NCBI GenBank assembly: GCA_030737875.1 | Contig: CM060912.1 | Span: 331,192,731-331,256,730 of the forward strand | Length of the DNA stretch: 64,000 bases | Source of the DNA: Allium sativum | Taxonomy: Eukaryota; Streptophyta; Magnoliopsida; Asparagales; Amaryllidaceae | Direction: 5' to 3' | Part shown: one piece after another, positions 22,384-35,319 of the stretch | How the letters are laid out: each line of letters opens with the position of its first letter | Numbering within the stretch: the first letter of the stretch is position 1 | Translations under genes and position numbers: made by a program | The notes under the pieces: model-generated | Told to the model about the DNA's origin: nothing | Databases searched by the model: none | What the model saw: only the letters and a program-made list of their open reading frames with translations

Positions 22384-23659
22384 TTGCATATGTGATTTAT
22401 GCAACATAAACTATGGTGTAAACTTGCATCTAAACATGTAAATTATGATCCACATGTAAACTAGCATATAGAATTTTGTATACTAGCATATAACTCACAC
22501 ATGTCTTAGCCTAAAGTGTAGATCCAAGCTTACACATAAAATAGATGTCATGAAACATGTAAGGTGGTATGTGTTTCTCATTAACTTTCATATGATTCAT
22601 ATCCAAATTAACATCCAAACTTGCGTATAGAATTATCATGTTAAACTTACATATGATTTAACATATGAATTAGTCCCAACAAACATAACCAAACCAGCAT
22701 ATGAAGAATTATTATGAATTGATTGTACATAAGCCAACAATTAATATAGATTTTCAACATAGATGATAACATCATAGCTTTACAACATAGATAATAACAT
22801 CATAGATTTACAACATAAATAGTAACATAACAGTCAATGATTCACAACATAACCATATAACCCAAATCATAACTAAACCTAATTAAATTGTTAATTATCT
22901 TATTAAAGAAATCGAACTCACAACTCAAAAAAGGTCTTGCGTTTTGAAATCTGAGTTTTGAAATTGATTTAGCTTTCCTTTGAAGAAGACAAATTCGATG
23001 TTGTTTAGATTTGAGTTGAATAGAATTGAGTTGATAAGCTTTTCTTTCTCCTAAATGGTGGCGGCTACTCTAGGTTGCAAGGTGACAACATGGAGGCCAT
23101 GGTTCTAAATTTTTATTTGATTTTAGGTTTTGAGTCTACATGTGTTTATATAGAGTAATTAGATTAATATAGGCCATTGGATCTCACAGGATCCATCACT
23201 ACCGTCAAGACTAGATAGAGTTATCCTATTAACTCAGTAACAGGTCAGGGATGACTCAGCAAATGTATTAATAAACTTCTATTTGTACTAAATGTTCATC
23301 TTTTACTGATTTACATATTTATGGTTTTATATGTAAATCATTCACAATAACATTAATTATGTTCCTAATTAATGGTATACCAATTATACCGTTTCATACC
23401 AATTACCCAAATTCACCCAAAACTAGTCATGTTTCCATTTCTCATGTTATGCCCAAAACTAGATTTATATGCTAAATTTCATACTTTGTCATTCATGCCA
23501 ATTACTCCAAATTATAACTTAACAATCATGCCATGATACATGTTCCAAAATTATGCTTACTTAATATATATATATATATATTCCTTTTAATTAATATCAA
23601 TGACAAATTAACACTCATCTACAAATTAATTTCAATCTATTCATGTTTACATTGACTGC

Positions 23660-23660
<1 letters not shown>

Positions 23661-23742
<82 letters not shown>

Positions 23743-23765
23743 CACACGCACACGCACGCACGCAC
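23661..23765. repeat. (TA)n followed by (CA)n/(CGCA)n microsatellite
   Basis: About 70 bp of pure TA, then CA-rich repeats, inside the block present only in the right LTR. Other TA tracts lie at about 1034-1087, 2272-2313, 22340-22382 (TA then CA) and 43221-43271. Confidence 0.95.
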
Positions 23766-24114
23766 CTATTCATAAATTCTAATGTTGACAAATAATGCAA
23801 ATTGATTGCTTACCTAAAAAAGGAAATCGATTTATAATTTAATTTCCCTTTTTTTTCTACTTTCCTTGCAACATGCAAAATCAATGCATAATGAAGTTAC
23901 CTACATACATACATATCTATTATGCATAAATCTTCCCCGCCGAATAAATTGACTTTATTTATCTTCTCAATTATATATATATATGTATTCAATGTATATA
24001 TATATTTAATTTTCTTTTTATCTATCTTCCCAATTAACCATTTTCACACTAAACCACTTTTTGAACCGCGTTCACACTAAGCCGCTTTTTAGCCATTCCC
24101 CTAAAACAAAAATA

Positions 24115-24188
24115 TGGCGTTGGCGGGGATCAAACTCTGTACCTCCTATATGCAAGTCACATGTTCTAACCAAACGAGCTACTAAGTC
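24115..24188 (-). other. tRNA-like sequence embedded in the LTR (right copy)
   Basis: 74 nt homologous to 2573-2646 with the box-A-like TAGCTCGTTTGG, anticodon-loop-like CTTGCAT, box-B-like GAGTTTGATCCCC and terminal GCCA kept in both copies. It lies about 250 nt from the 5' end of the LTR on the element's sense strand. Confidence 0.5.
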
Positions 24189-24442
24189 TTTTGCTTACGA
24201 TCCTTAGAACAATGCTAAACATTATTCTTTTCTTATTCCTCTTTTTCCATGTTTTGCTGCAATATTTAATATAAGGATATCTTTTTCATACGGAGTCCAA
24301 TTTACGCAAACTTGGACTCCATCTCAAGAAGAATTCCGAGACGAATGCAATGACGCAACCCGTTTCATGTAATTCTTTTTCTAAAAATTATTTATACCAT
24401 GATTTGTTATTTTTATGTTCATAGAAAATACGGGGTGTTACA

Positions 24443-24789
24443 GATTCTCTGTATTCAGTTAAAGTTAAAATCGCCAAATTATGAACTACCGCTCCATTTC
24501 GGTCTCGATTATAATTATATTAAAATTAATACGTTCAACCATCGTTTATTAAATATATTCGTTACTATAATTCAACTCTAAACTGAATTATATCTTATAA
24601 ATAATCCAATTCACACAATATTGTGAATTCAGCTATTTTCGACTATTTCATAATTAAATATAATATTCTATTATTTATATAAATTAAATATTCAATATTA
24701 TTTAATTAATCAGCCATTTAAATCTCTAAATCACTATTTAAATAATTAAATAAATTATTTATTATACCGTAAAAATATGGGATGTTATA
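24443..24789 (-). repeat. Remnant of an older LTR (probable)
   Basis: A+T-rich sequence ending GTAAAAATATGGGATGTTATA, which on the minus strand resembles the TGTAAC(A/G)(T/C)CCC start of other LTRs here with one decayed base. The minus-strand gypsy element appears to have landed inside it. The remainder would lie left of the window. Confidence 0.4.
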
Positions 24790-24928
24790 CCTAAGTATAG
24801 TGTGATTAAAAGAAATAGTGACTGATATGGATCCCCAATCAAAAATACAAATTGACATAAGTCACCCCTAGACTTAGTCCCCTATTTTATTTACAAGCGC
24901 GGAGGCCCTCATATAATTTTTGTTGACC
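24790..24928. other. Unassigned flank
   Basis: Short stretch between the LTR remnant and the nested cluster, continuing at 52114 once the nest is removed. I see no recognisable gene or repeat in it. Confidence 0.3.
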
Positions 24929-24933
24929 GCCTA
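24929..24933. repeat. Target-site duplication GCCTA (left)
   Basis: Precedes TGTAACACCCCG; identical to 52109-52113. Confidence 0.9.
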
Positions 24934-25689
24934 TGTAACACCCCGTAATTTTGTTAACATTAAAGAGGATAAATTAAAGAATAATTAATTTAATATTAAG
25001 AATTAAGGTAGACTGACTACGTCATTCAGTCCGCCTCGAAATTCTGGTCAGGATAGACACTTATTTTTCGTAAAACAGATAACATATGAAGAAGTTATGG
25101 ACGATAAACGTTTGAAAATTAAAACCAGGTATAACTGGCACACTTGCCAAGTGCGCCAAGGCAATTATGCACTGGCGCACCTGTAAAGTGCACCCAGAAT
25201 AGTTCTTGGGTATTTAGGCCTTTGCCCAAGTGGGAGGCGACCAACTTCTTTTATTTAATTTTAGCAAATCCAATCACAGTGAGTTTCTAGTTTCTTTTAG
25301 GTTTAGATAAATAGAAGTGAATTATGAAAGACTGTGATTTGGTTACGTTGTGAACCTTGAATCTATGTTATTATTAGATCTTATGCTATGTCATGATAGA
25401 TCTATTTCTCTAGATCCAATTCAATTGTGATTATTCTACTATGTTATTATTGTGGATCTTGGTTTGTAACTATATAGAGGTTAATATAAATCTATTAATT
25501 TGGATAGTTATTTCATTGGATAAATCTAATCATTTATGTAAATCATGAACATATGTCACCTTGAATTGGTTAGGATTGGATCTAAACCTTTATCTTAATT
25601 GTAACTTTTATGACATGCTATGACGTGGATGTGTGTAGATCAATTTCTAAACTAGTAGATCTAATTTATGTGGACATTGAAACTGTTAG

Positions 25690-26075
25690 AAAGATCTAGA
25701 TTATCACCTTATGTTATCATGTTAGATCTAATTTATGTGATCAAATTTATCACCTTGTGTTATCATGTTAGATCTATTCTATGTGATCTAAATTATCACC
25801 TTGTGTTATCATGTTAGATCTTTTTTATGTGATCTAAATTATCACCTTGTGTTATCATGTTAGATCTAGTTTATGTGATTTAAATTATCACCTTGTGTTA
25901 TCATGGTAGATCTATTTTATATGATCTAAATTATCACCTTGTGTTATCATGTTAGATCTATTTTAACCTCTAGATCTGAATTATGTGATAGATCACCTTG
26001 TGTTATCATGTTAGATCTATTTTAACCTCTAGATCTGAATTATGTGATAGATCACCTTGTGTTATCATGTTAGAT
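25690..26075 (+). repeat. Tandem repeat of 46-58 bp in the outer solo LTR
   Basis: About eight units of TTATCACCTTGTGTTATCAT plus GTTAGATCTA-type sequence, the last ones with an extra CTCTAGATCTGAA insert. Confidence 0.9.
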
Positions 26076-26307
26076 TTAAACCAATTGGACATCTAAATTG
26101 ATAATTTAGATCTTATTATGCTTATTGTGACAACGTAGTTATCGACTGCCAGCCGTTCATCAATTTTATGTACACCTTGTTATGATGACAATTTCATATC
26201 CATGCCAGTATGTATGTTCACCTTATTATCATGCTAGTTTATGTTTATGCCAAGATGATCATTTTAATTATATTCCCATTATTTTCCTTATTATCGTTTA
26301 TGAGTAG

Positions 26308-26312
26308 ACTAT
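26308..26312. repeat. Target-site duplication ACTAT (left)
   Basis: Precedes TGTAACAACCC at 26313; identical to 50317-50321. Confidence 0.9.
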
Positions 26313-26356
26313 TGTAACAACCCAGAATTTGGGGCCAATTTAAAATTTTTATTTTA

Positions 26357-26361
26357 GAAAT
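26357..26361. repeat. Target-site duplication GAAAT (left)
   Basis: Identical to 31609-31613; flanks the minus-strand solo LTR. Confidence 0.9.
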
Positions 26362-28989
26362 TGTGATGACCCCAAAAGCCGTACTGACGGCGTTAGGGTA
26401 ATATTTGGAATATAACACAGAAACAGATAATAGTAGAACAGAAATAAATAAATACACCAGATAATGAATAGATAATACACTGGATAAACGATAATCATCA
26501 GAGTTACATAGTATACAGGATCATACTTAGTACAAATACAGTTCAGCTATACATAAATGTCTACAGCGGAAAACAAACATAATATTTACAATAAGAGCTG
26601 AATAACACAAAAAGAGATAAATAATAGAATCCATCTTCAGCTCCAGCTATCCTGAAAGAGCCATCTAATAGCTGAATACAAGGCTGCCTGTGTAGAAAAA
26701 GGGGAACCCGAGTTTGAAAGTGAAACATACTACGAGTCAGTCATGGGACTGGTATGAGAAATCTACTTAACACATTTAAAATATGGCTAATCACAGGAAC
26801 ACGCCACTTTCGCGGAACGACTTTACTCCATCGGATTGCCAGTGCTTTAAAACAAATAATTCTTTTAAACATCACAATGCTTTTTATAAAAGTGAAGCCA
26901 TTATGAGACTCAGTTCTCATCACACAATGCAACGCAAACCGGGGGATAGAGTTTTTACCTTATAACGGCCAAAATATGCTTGATATGAATAAAACAAAAG
27001 CATTTGATATTATTACTAGTGTTTATATGTTTTAAAAACAATTTCAAATCATAAGTATCAATCATAGATGGCATTAATGCCCCATACCACTATGTCTCCA
27101 TATATAGGTATACAATCAAAACCGCACAGTCACGTATTTGAAAATTGGATTTCCGTCATGAACCAAGGCAAAAGATAGTCCTCACCGACTTTGAGACTGT
27201 CTAGTCCGAGTCTCAGGGCAAGTACTCAGTCAAACCCTTGGATCGTCAGGGCCGGTCCACCGATGTGGATTAAAATGCCTGAACAATGCGTTTTCCCGCC
27301 CTATGGGGCGTAAATGAGCCAACAAATGACTCCATCGGTCCCGGATCGACCGATATAACTGAGGCGCCTCGCAACAGCAACAACCACATAAGTCAAACTC
27401 GTTTGGGCGTGTAAAACCAATGACGCCACTTCTAACTAGAAGGAAACGCATGCCCTCCCTGATGTCCTCTCCCGTTTCTGGTTCATACCGGGGTGTGAGG
27501 TTCGCGAATTCACGTTATACACAAAGCTACGCCACACAGGCGGTGCTTTGATCATCAACCACAAGACTTTTCTTTTCAACAGAAGCCTTGATCACTTCAT
27601 CTTAGCATGCCACACAGGCAATTCACACCATGCATTGATGGCTATCAATCACACAGCATAAATTCCAATGTCAGACACACAGTCCATTTACAAGTCCGTC
27701 CTGGGTCTGAACGAAACCGGAGGCACTATATACCTCGCAAACCCATCGATCTCCACGTACGCCTGGACGATCACCACTCATTATCCATATTTCGGGATGC
27801 CTCCCAATCAGGACATCAGTTACCATCCAAACCAGGTGAAGATCTCTGGTCTTCGACCACCGTCTTCATCTTCGATTTCTTATCGTCGATTCAGTTATTC
27901 AGAATGGGATAGACCCGGTCTTTCTGAGCAACTCGCATATATAATAAACAAGTGCAACACAAACACACATACGCATCATTTCAATTCATTAGTCGCTAAT
28001 CGTAAATCAGTAAGAGAACGATTTCCCAAATATTAACCCCTAAGGCCGAAACCAACATCAGATCAACACCCAAGAAACCATTCGACTTAGCCAACCTTTA
28101 GTTAGTTTCTAAATTTCGCATCCATATCATTTATAATATTTTATAATGATTTATCGCTATTTTTATTTATTTTAAAATAGCCAATTTATTCAAAACGTCG
28201 CTTCGGGCCATAACGCGGCCGTGACGCTGTTTTTCTTCATATTTGATTTACACATATATGAAAATCTAACAGTTGGATCTTCACAAAAATTACATCATTA
28301 GAAAGATCTTTTCAAAACGAATCCAACAGTTCCTGTTTCGGGAAAATCCGACGGTCGGGTCTCTCGGTATAATCGTTTGAAGTTTCGATTTCAAAATATG
28401 AACTGCAGCGTCGTTATTCGATTTAATATAATTATATTTATATATATATATAAAAATATAATCGATTCTGGCGCTGTTTTTCTTCGGATTTGAATTAAAC
28501 ATTCCAGACAATCCAACCGTTGGATTTTTACAAAGTTGGTGCCGTTGGAAAGATATTTCCAAAGCGAACCCAACGGTTGCGGTTTCGGGAAAATCCGATG
28601 GTCGGATCTCCTGCACTAATCGTTTGAAATCACGGTTTCAAAATACGATCTGCAGCTTCGTTATTCGATATATTTCAATTCTATTTATATATATATATCG
28701 TTTTTTTCGATTTCAAAGCTATATTCTTTTCATATATTTGATAAGATGATATTTTTATCCAACAAACATTCACTTTGACATTTCACTATTTTTAATAACA
28801 CATGTGTACAGTAGAAAGGTGATTTTTATTGTAAAACAATTCATTTCAAAACGCGATTATTTTATATAGTTCATATAGGTAATAAAAATATGATTTTTAT
28901 TATAAAACAATTTATTTCAAAACAAGAGTATTTTATATAGTTCATATTGATGATAAAAATAGGATTTTTATTTTAAAACAATTTCTTTC

Positions 28990-29620
28990 AAAATATGAAT
29001 ACCTTTCAACACATGAATTTCAATTCAACGAATGAATTTCAATTCAACGCATGAAGGTTTTCTATAGTTTATATATATAGATAAAAAGGTGAATTTTTTA
29101 TATTTAAAACACGAATACCATTCAACACATGAATTCTATTCAACGAATGAATTTCAATTCAACACATGAAGGTTTTCTATAGTTTATATATATAGATAAA
29201 AAGGTGATTTTTTTTATATTTAAAACACGAATACCATTCAACACATGAATTCTATTCAACGAATGAATTTCAATTCAACTCATGAAGGTTTTCTATAGTT
29301 TATATACATAGATAAAAAGGTGATTTTTTATATTTAAAACACGAATACCATTCAACACATGAATTCTATTCAACGAATGAATTTCAATTCAACACATGAA
29401 GGTTTTCTGTAGTTTATATATATAAAGTAATAAACATGTGATTTTAATTGCAAAACAATTTATTTAAAACATGAATACCTTTCAACACATGAATTCTATT
29501 CAACGAATGAATTTCAATTCAACACATGAAGGTTTTCTATAGTTTGTATATATATAGTAAAAAAAAGTGATTTTTATTGCAAAACAATTTATTTAAAACA
29601 TGTATGTCTTTCAATAGATG
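28990..29620 (-). repeat. ~115-bp tandem repeat in the minus-strand solo LTR
   Basis: Five units, recognisable by GAAGGTTTTCTATAGTTTAT at about 29055, 29168, 29285, 29397 and 29529. Each unit contains CAACACATGAATT and CAACGAATGAATT sub-repeats. Confidence 0.88.
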
Positions 29621-30427
29621 AATTTCTATTCAACACACGAATATAGTTTCGACACTTGAAAATAATTCTAACACATGAATATTATTCAAAATTTCGGCAG
29701 CATAACGGCAGGGTAGTTAAAACCGGGGTCATCCCTAGTACGGCCCATCGCTCTACCTTAAAGCCTCGCAACTTTTGACAATGGGGAATCATGCGTCTAG
29801 TTCGCACGCAGGCGGCATGTATATATTTTTAATTTCCACAAACTAATCCTATGTGGTTTCAACCAAATAATTTTCAACCACAAACAATTATAATCAACCA
29901 TTCGCTATCAACCAATTTTCACACCAATCACAATCAATAAATATCATCCATGGTTTGTGGACGAGTGGCGTATATATATATATATTTATATAAGCATTTC
30001 ACTTCTATTTCAACACATATATAATTTTTACAACGCATATATAACTTATACATCGAACGTACGACCTATACAATGCTTATACATGAGGTGTACAACGCCT
30101 ATACAAGTCATACATCGACTATATAATTTATACATCGTCGTTTTCCATATCGTTTATAAATTAGAAATCTCTCATTGGGTTCCACTCCACCAAAAATAAC
30201 AGAAGGCTCAGAAAAATACGCGATCTCTTCTAAAATGTAGAAGCCGTCCTCACGGTCCCGATGTCTCTTGTTTCACTGAATTTCGACAAGAAATCAAAAA
30301 GATATGATTTTTCAACGTTTGCAACACTTTAAAGTGTTTAAGTCATATACAGGAATCACTTTTATCGTTGGTTCAGACAAGGGTTTCGATCTTTCGCGAA
30401 ATCTGAGCGATATTGGGATGATCGGAG

Positions 30428-30733
30428 GTGAGGACGTGGAATAGGGGAGTGAGGCGCTGCTGTCGATGGTGGTGCGGTCGTGTATGGTGGCCGGATCTGG
30501 CGGCGGTGACGCTGGGAAGTGGCTCACTTTCCGGGCTCGATTCAGCCAGTGGAGGTGACGAGAAGGGTGGTGGTTGGGTGGGATTTAAAGAGGAGGAGGA
30601 GGCGCGTCGAGGGGATGTGGTGGCGGTCGCTGGAGATGGCCGTGGTCGCGGCAAAAGAGGAGAGAAGGAAAGAAGGGGGTGCCGTCGGGTTTCAGAGGGC
30701 ATCGGGGTAGAGAGAGGGAGTGAGGGCCAATGA
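30428..30733 (-). other. G+C-rich leader-like block of the minus-strand solo LTR
   Basis: Purine/pyrimidine-skewed, G+C-rich stretch with overlapping open frames on both strands of low complexity (Pro/Ser-rich or Gly/Arg-rich). It occupies the same place in its LTR as 6426-6673 in the giant LTR, which argues for a transcript leader rather than a gene. Confidence 0.45.
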
Positions 30734-32111
30734 GGGTTTTTTTTAATATAAATTTTAAATTCTCTAAAATACCCCTTTCACACACGAACCCCAATCCAAA
30801 CACAACGACTGTCGTCCCTAGCGTTTAACCCTCATTTCGAACACAATGGGATATGTTTCGAAGGCCCATTCGACTGTTTCAGTCAGTTTCTCTTCAGATT
30901 AAAATATAAAACATTCAATATTTAATTTGAACGTACATTTCAATTTGCCAGGGCCACAAACTGATTCGAAAAATTCCAGAAAAATAAATCTGGCTATGTT
31001 TTGATGATACGGTCCCAACAAAACTAGTTTCATCGAATTCTGAGACCGTTTGCAAAAAGGCCCATTTCTGGTCGATCCAATTTAATTGTAATTGACCAAA
31101 ACACGTTTTCCTTTGCCACGCTCACATACTAGCTTCAAAAATTATGAAATTTGAAATCCAGGAATAACTTCACATCCCGGATCCAACAAAAGTGGTTTCG
31201 TCAAATTCTGAGGTAGTATGCAAAATGGCCATTTTCACGGGCTATATAATTTCTACAACGACCTTTCTGAAAATTCATTTGGCCATAACTTTTGCTTCCT
31301 ACTATGAAACTTCGATTTTTCAGATTCGATAGAAATATATTCACTAACAGATTTAAATATTTTTGGTTTCACTCAAATCCGTTTTGTTTTGCACCCGGTA
31401 CAGTCAGTCAAAGTTTGAATTCAAATTTTGAAATTACCGCGCCTTTTCAGGCCTTGTTTATAATTCAAAGTAATTATATTTATTTTCAATGTCGATTCAA
31501 ACTTACTTTTCATCGTTATTATTCAAAATATTTATTTTAAATATTTAAAATTCACTAAAATAGCCAATATAAAATTTTAAATTGGTTAAGATTTTCCGGG
31601 TCGTTACAGAAATTTTAAGGGATTTTGAATATTTGAAATAAATTATTTTAAATAATAATGACTAGAAATTTATTTTAATCGAAGTTAATACGAATACATT
31701 TAATTTAATTATAAAAGTAATTAGATATAGCACGGTAGTTTGAAAAGTCAAATCTGAACTTTGATTGACTGTACAGGATGCATAATAAATCGGATTTTGG
31801 GGAAACCAAAAATATTAGAATCTATTTAAAAATATCTTTCCAACGAATTCAAAAAATTGAAATTTTACAGAGGGAATTAAAAGTTATGGCCAGTTGAAAT
31901 TTCAGAATAGTCAGTGTAGAATTTTTATATATTTTTTTAATATTAAAAATAGCCATTTTGCAAACGACCTCGGTTTTCAAAGAAACCACTTTTGTTGGAT
32001 CCAGGATGTCAAATTATTGCTAGGTTTCAATTCCCATAATTTTTGGAATAAATTTGTGACCGTGGCAAATAGACATGTGTTTTGTAAATTTCAGTCTATT
32101 TCGATCGACTG

Positions 32112-32116
32112 GAAAA
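32112..32116. repeat. Target-site duplication GAAAA (left)
   Basis: Identical to 42028-42032; flanks the gypsy element. Confidence 0.9.
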
Positions 32117-32628
32117 TGTAACACCCCGAAAATTCTATAACTGTGAAATTAACAAATTAAAGTATAATTAATCTGAAATCAAAGAACTAAGGGAAACGGG
32201 ATACGCCATTGCGTTCGTCTCGGAAAAATACGCGAAATAGAGTCCGAGTTTTCGAAAAACGGAGTCCGTATGAAGAAGATATGGCCTTCGGAAGTTTTGA
32301 ATTAAATTTAAAATTCAAACAGAATAAAATAATAATTTGAAATGGGGCCCGATGGGCCAGGCGGATAAAACACCCGCCTAGCCACCCAGGTCGACTGGGC
32401 TGTCGACCTGGGCTACCCATGTCGACAGGGCTGTCGACAGCCCTGTCGACAGGGGTATCGACCTGGTCGAGCCCAGTCAACCTGGCTGGCCAGGTCGGTG
32501 TGTGGTCGAATTTCTGTGGTCTGCTTTGTCATTAGGGCTAGGTGGCGGGTTTTTATTGGTCTCTCTTCCTAATGAATGGCTATGATCTAACCTAGCAACA
32601 TCAAGGGTCCTAATCAATTCCTAACCTC

Positions 32629-32636
32629 TATATAAA
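32629..32636 (+). promoter_or_regulatory. TATA box of the gypsy LTR
   Basis: TATATAAA followed about 25-30 bp later by CCCTAATCTATTC, a plausible start region, and then a GCCGCCATG leader. The identical site in the 3' LTR is 39340-39347. Confidence 0.6.
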
Positions 32637-33389
32637 CAACCCTAGACTAAACCCTAATCTATTCATTCAAAATAAGATTATAGCCGCCATGTTGCTGAGG
32701 AACGACAAAGAGTAGCCGCCAACTAGAGAGGGAATTAGGAAGAAAGTTCTAGGCCTAAAGCAATTCAAGCGACCTAAAGCTAATCAATTCAACAAAAGAA
32801 TCGTATCTCTTAATTTGAGAATTCGCCGCAACCATTGTAAGTAGAGTATTACTTTGGTATGAATAAACAATTGTGTAGATATGTATGCTTGAATTGTGGC
32901 AATGAAATTCATATTTGTGCGTTCTTATCAATTTCTATACGTTTGGATATTCTGAATTATGTCATTCAATTATAAAGAACTACATGCGGTAGTTCTATGC
33001 AAGTAAACGTTTGGAATATTGCGCAAATTATGTAGTCTATGTTGAAGCTACATGTATATAGTTGAGTGAAATTTATGCAAGTTTGGGCTTTGTTATTATG
33101 CCATCATGACGTATAATTTTATGCATAAATCATTTTGCAAGTAATTGAAACAAGTTTGGTTATTATAGTTCATATGAAACTATGTGAAATTTTGACACCA
33201 TAATCCATGATTAAGTCTATCTTGTTTATATGATGACATATATGAGACATGGCTAGGTTAGACTCAAAAATCCCTTTTTGCAAGTTTAAAGCAAACACCA
33301 TGTTTAGGAATATTTATGCATAAGTATGTTTATACCATCGTTGTGTGATTAGGCTTAAATCATGATTAAGTTGAATTATGCTATGTTCA

Positions 33390-33560
33390 TGCTAGAAGTA
33401 TTTATGCCATGCTTATGTTTGACCATATGCCATGCCTATGCTAGAAGTATTTTATGCCATGCTTATGTTTGACAATATGCCATGTTTATGCTAGAAGTAT
33501 TTAGGCCATGCTTATGTTTGACATTATGCCTAAATAAGAATATAGGTTCATGTTGTAGTT
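33390..33560 (+). repeat. ~50-bp tandem repeat in the gypsy LTR
   Basis: Three to four units of ATGCTAGAAGTATTTATGCC plus ATGCTTATGTTTGAC; duplicated at about 40100-40270 in the 3' LTR. Confidence 0.85.
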
Positions 33561-35319
33561 AAACCTATGCAAGTTTACATGCCTTGATTTATGTCACCTA
33601 TGTTTTATGACCGAAATGCATGTCACCACTATGCAAGTACACCGATTTCTATTATGTATTTTCCAACGTCATATGCAAGTTCATGCGCTCACTTTCCCCT
33701 CTTTGTGTATACGCCATAAGCCTCCCCTTTTCGCATGGCTAAATTGGGCTTTAAAAGGGTAAGCCCAATATATATGAACGAACGTGTAAAACGGGGGAAA
33801 ATAACGTTGGGTAAAAATTAATTAATGAATGAAAATATAAAATAGAAGGGCCCAAATTCAAGTATGGGTTGGGCCCATGATTGGTGTAACCTTTACATCA
33901 TGAACTTAATAATGGGCCGCAAATATTTACATATAAATAAAGAAGAATGACAAAATATGTAAATGTAGAAAAGACGATGTGTTTAACCCGAGGTTGGATT
34001 GAGTTGTGATGTAAACCTGCCCGGAACCGCCCGGCTGTCCAGTAGTCACAACAATACCTATCCAATGTGAGAGGTTAAACATGGAGCCCAATAAGGACCC
34101 GAGGTTAGACTGAGTTGTGGCGTAAGACTGCCCGGAACCAACCGGCAACAGGCAGCCACAACAATACCTGTCTAATGTGAGAGGTCAGGGCCTTAATAAG
34201 ACAATTAAGGCTGAGTCAGGATTGTTAGGATTAAGTAAACTAAAGACTTAATCAAAATTGGAACATGCTAAACTAAACGGACTGGTGGGGGTTAGGTAGG
34301 AAACACTTAACCAACTTAGCATGTTGGCTAGAGGTAGAAAACCTAGTAACGGGGGACCCTTTTCAGCAGTAACCCTAAAAGGTGTATCAGGATACCCTGA
34401 AACTAGGCAGGGTGGGGCACGATTACTGGGCTGATTGTAAGAGGTCAAATCGACGGCGGTGGTGTAGCAGTGTAGGTTCTAACGGTGTGCGGGCGTGCAC
34501 GCACTCCGGCGCAGAAAAATAAAGCACTGGGCACCAGTAGCATACCTTTGCACTCTAAGGTTGTGTCGGGTTGCCACTATGGGACTTGATACACCCCATG
34601 GTGGGACCAGCATAGGTAACTACAGACATCGGGGGCCGTAAGACACATGTAACTATGCGAATAGGAGCCGATCATCGTAGAATGGATCACATCACCCCGA
34701 TTATGGGTTGTAAATTGGAAACTAGTTTATATGGGTTCAGAGATCAACATGGGGTACGATAGTATATTCGACCCTAGACAACTTAACCAAGTTTATAGTG
34801 CATGCCCACTTCCTGTTTTACTTATCATACCCAGTTCTTTATTCATAGACAAAGTAGTACTAGACTTACTCAGGCTTTATGTCTGACTCTATTTTCTTTC
34901 GTCTTCTTTCTTCCGTCCCCCCCCCCCCCCCCCAGGTCCCCAGGGAGGGAACACAGCAGCTTGATCAGCCTCAACATCCAGCTTGAAGGAGAGAAATGTA
35001 TCGCTTGGACTTTCCTGTTTTGAACTATGGCTTTGGACAATCCACTATGGGGCTTTTGCAGTTTATCTACATTTTATTTATGCTTCTTTAAAAATGATGT
35101 ACTCAAGACAGATTATGAAAGTGTTATGTTATGTTTTGGAAAAGATGTTGTTGTAACACGTATTTGACTTTATGAAATAAAAGTTTGTTGTTCTTCCGCT
35201 GTTTACAAATATGTGTTCTTATATCTGTCTTGTATATCTGTGACTTGTACTTATAAACCTCCACCAAAATTAGGGCATTCCCTTTGAGAGTGACCCTAAC
35301 GGAGGTGGGGTGTTTCACT

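Larger units (their letters stand above)
1..24442 (-). mobile_element. Ty3/gypsy element (minus strand), degenerate, with a nested insertion
   Basis: Read on the minus strand the order is 5' LTR (20360-24442), PBS, leader, gag start (20153), zinc knuckles, protease, RT remnant, integrase fragment, PPT and 3' LTR (1-2901, truncated by the window edge). The gag gene is split by a younger element at 5404-19511. The two LTRs differ at many sites and by an extra block of about 250 bp around 23640-23880 in the right copy, so the insertion is old. Gag carries a nonsense codon and most of pol is missing, so it is non-functional. The right flank after 24442 begins GATTC; the matching left TSD lies outside the window. 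Confidence 0.9.
20360..24442 (-). repeat. 5' LTR of the minus-strand gypsy element
   Basis: 4083 bp, TGTAACACCCC at 20360 to GGGTGTTACA at 24442. It carries the duplicated box at 21624-21731 and 21759-21857, TATA-like TATATAAA (minus) at 23145-23152, a (TA)n/(CA)n tract at 23661-23765 within an extra block absent from the left LTR, and a tRNA-like segment at 24115-24188. Frames seen in it are not coding. Confidence 0.92.
26362..31608 (-). mobile_element. Solo long LTR, minus orientation (5.25 kb)
   Basis: On the minus strand it runs TGTAACGACCCGG...GGGGTCATCACA, with GAAAT at both flanks. It shares the conserved block with the giant LTR (27230-27760 against 10600-11100) and the TTTCGG.CTT.GGGGTTAATATTTGGG box (28017-28066). 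It also has a G+C-rich block at 30430-30720 and a tandem array at 28990-29620. Frames inside are non-coding. It is another member of the long-LTR group, inserted into an older relative. Confidence 0.9.
32117..35317 (+). repeat. 5' LTR of the plus-strand gypsy element
   Basis: TGTAACACCCCG...GGGGTGTTTCA. Contains a strong inverted-repeat-rich GTCGAC cluster (about 32385-32470), a TATA box (32629-32636), a tandem repeat at about 33390-33560, the duplicated box (33985-34075 and 34099-34185) and a C-tract (about 34917-34934). Confidence 0.95.

Noticed and set aside
23615..23800. Frame rich in Ile-Tyr across the TA/CA microsatellite
   Set aside because: Microsatellite translation; the same holds for frames at 43144-43370 and 29957-30199.
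30373..30702. Pro/Ser-rich 109-codon frame with overlapping frames on the other strand
   Set aside because: G+C-rich, low-complexity block open on several frames, occupying the leader position of a solo LTR; not a gene.
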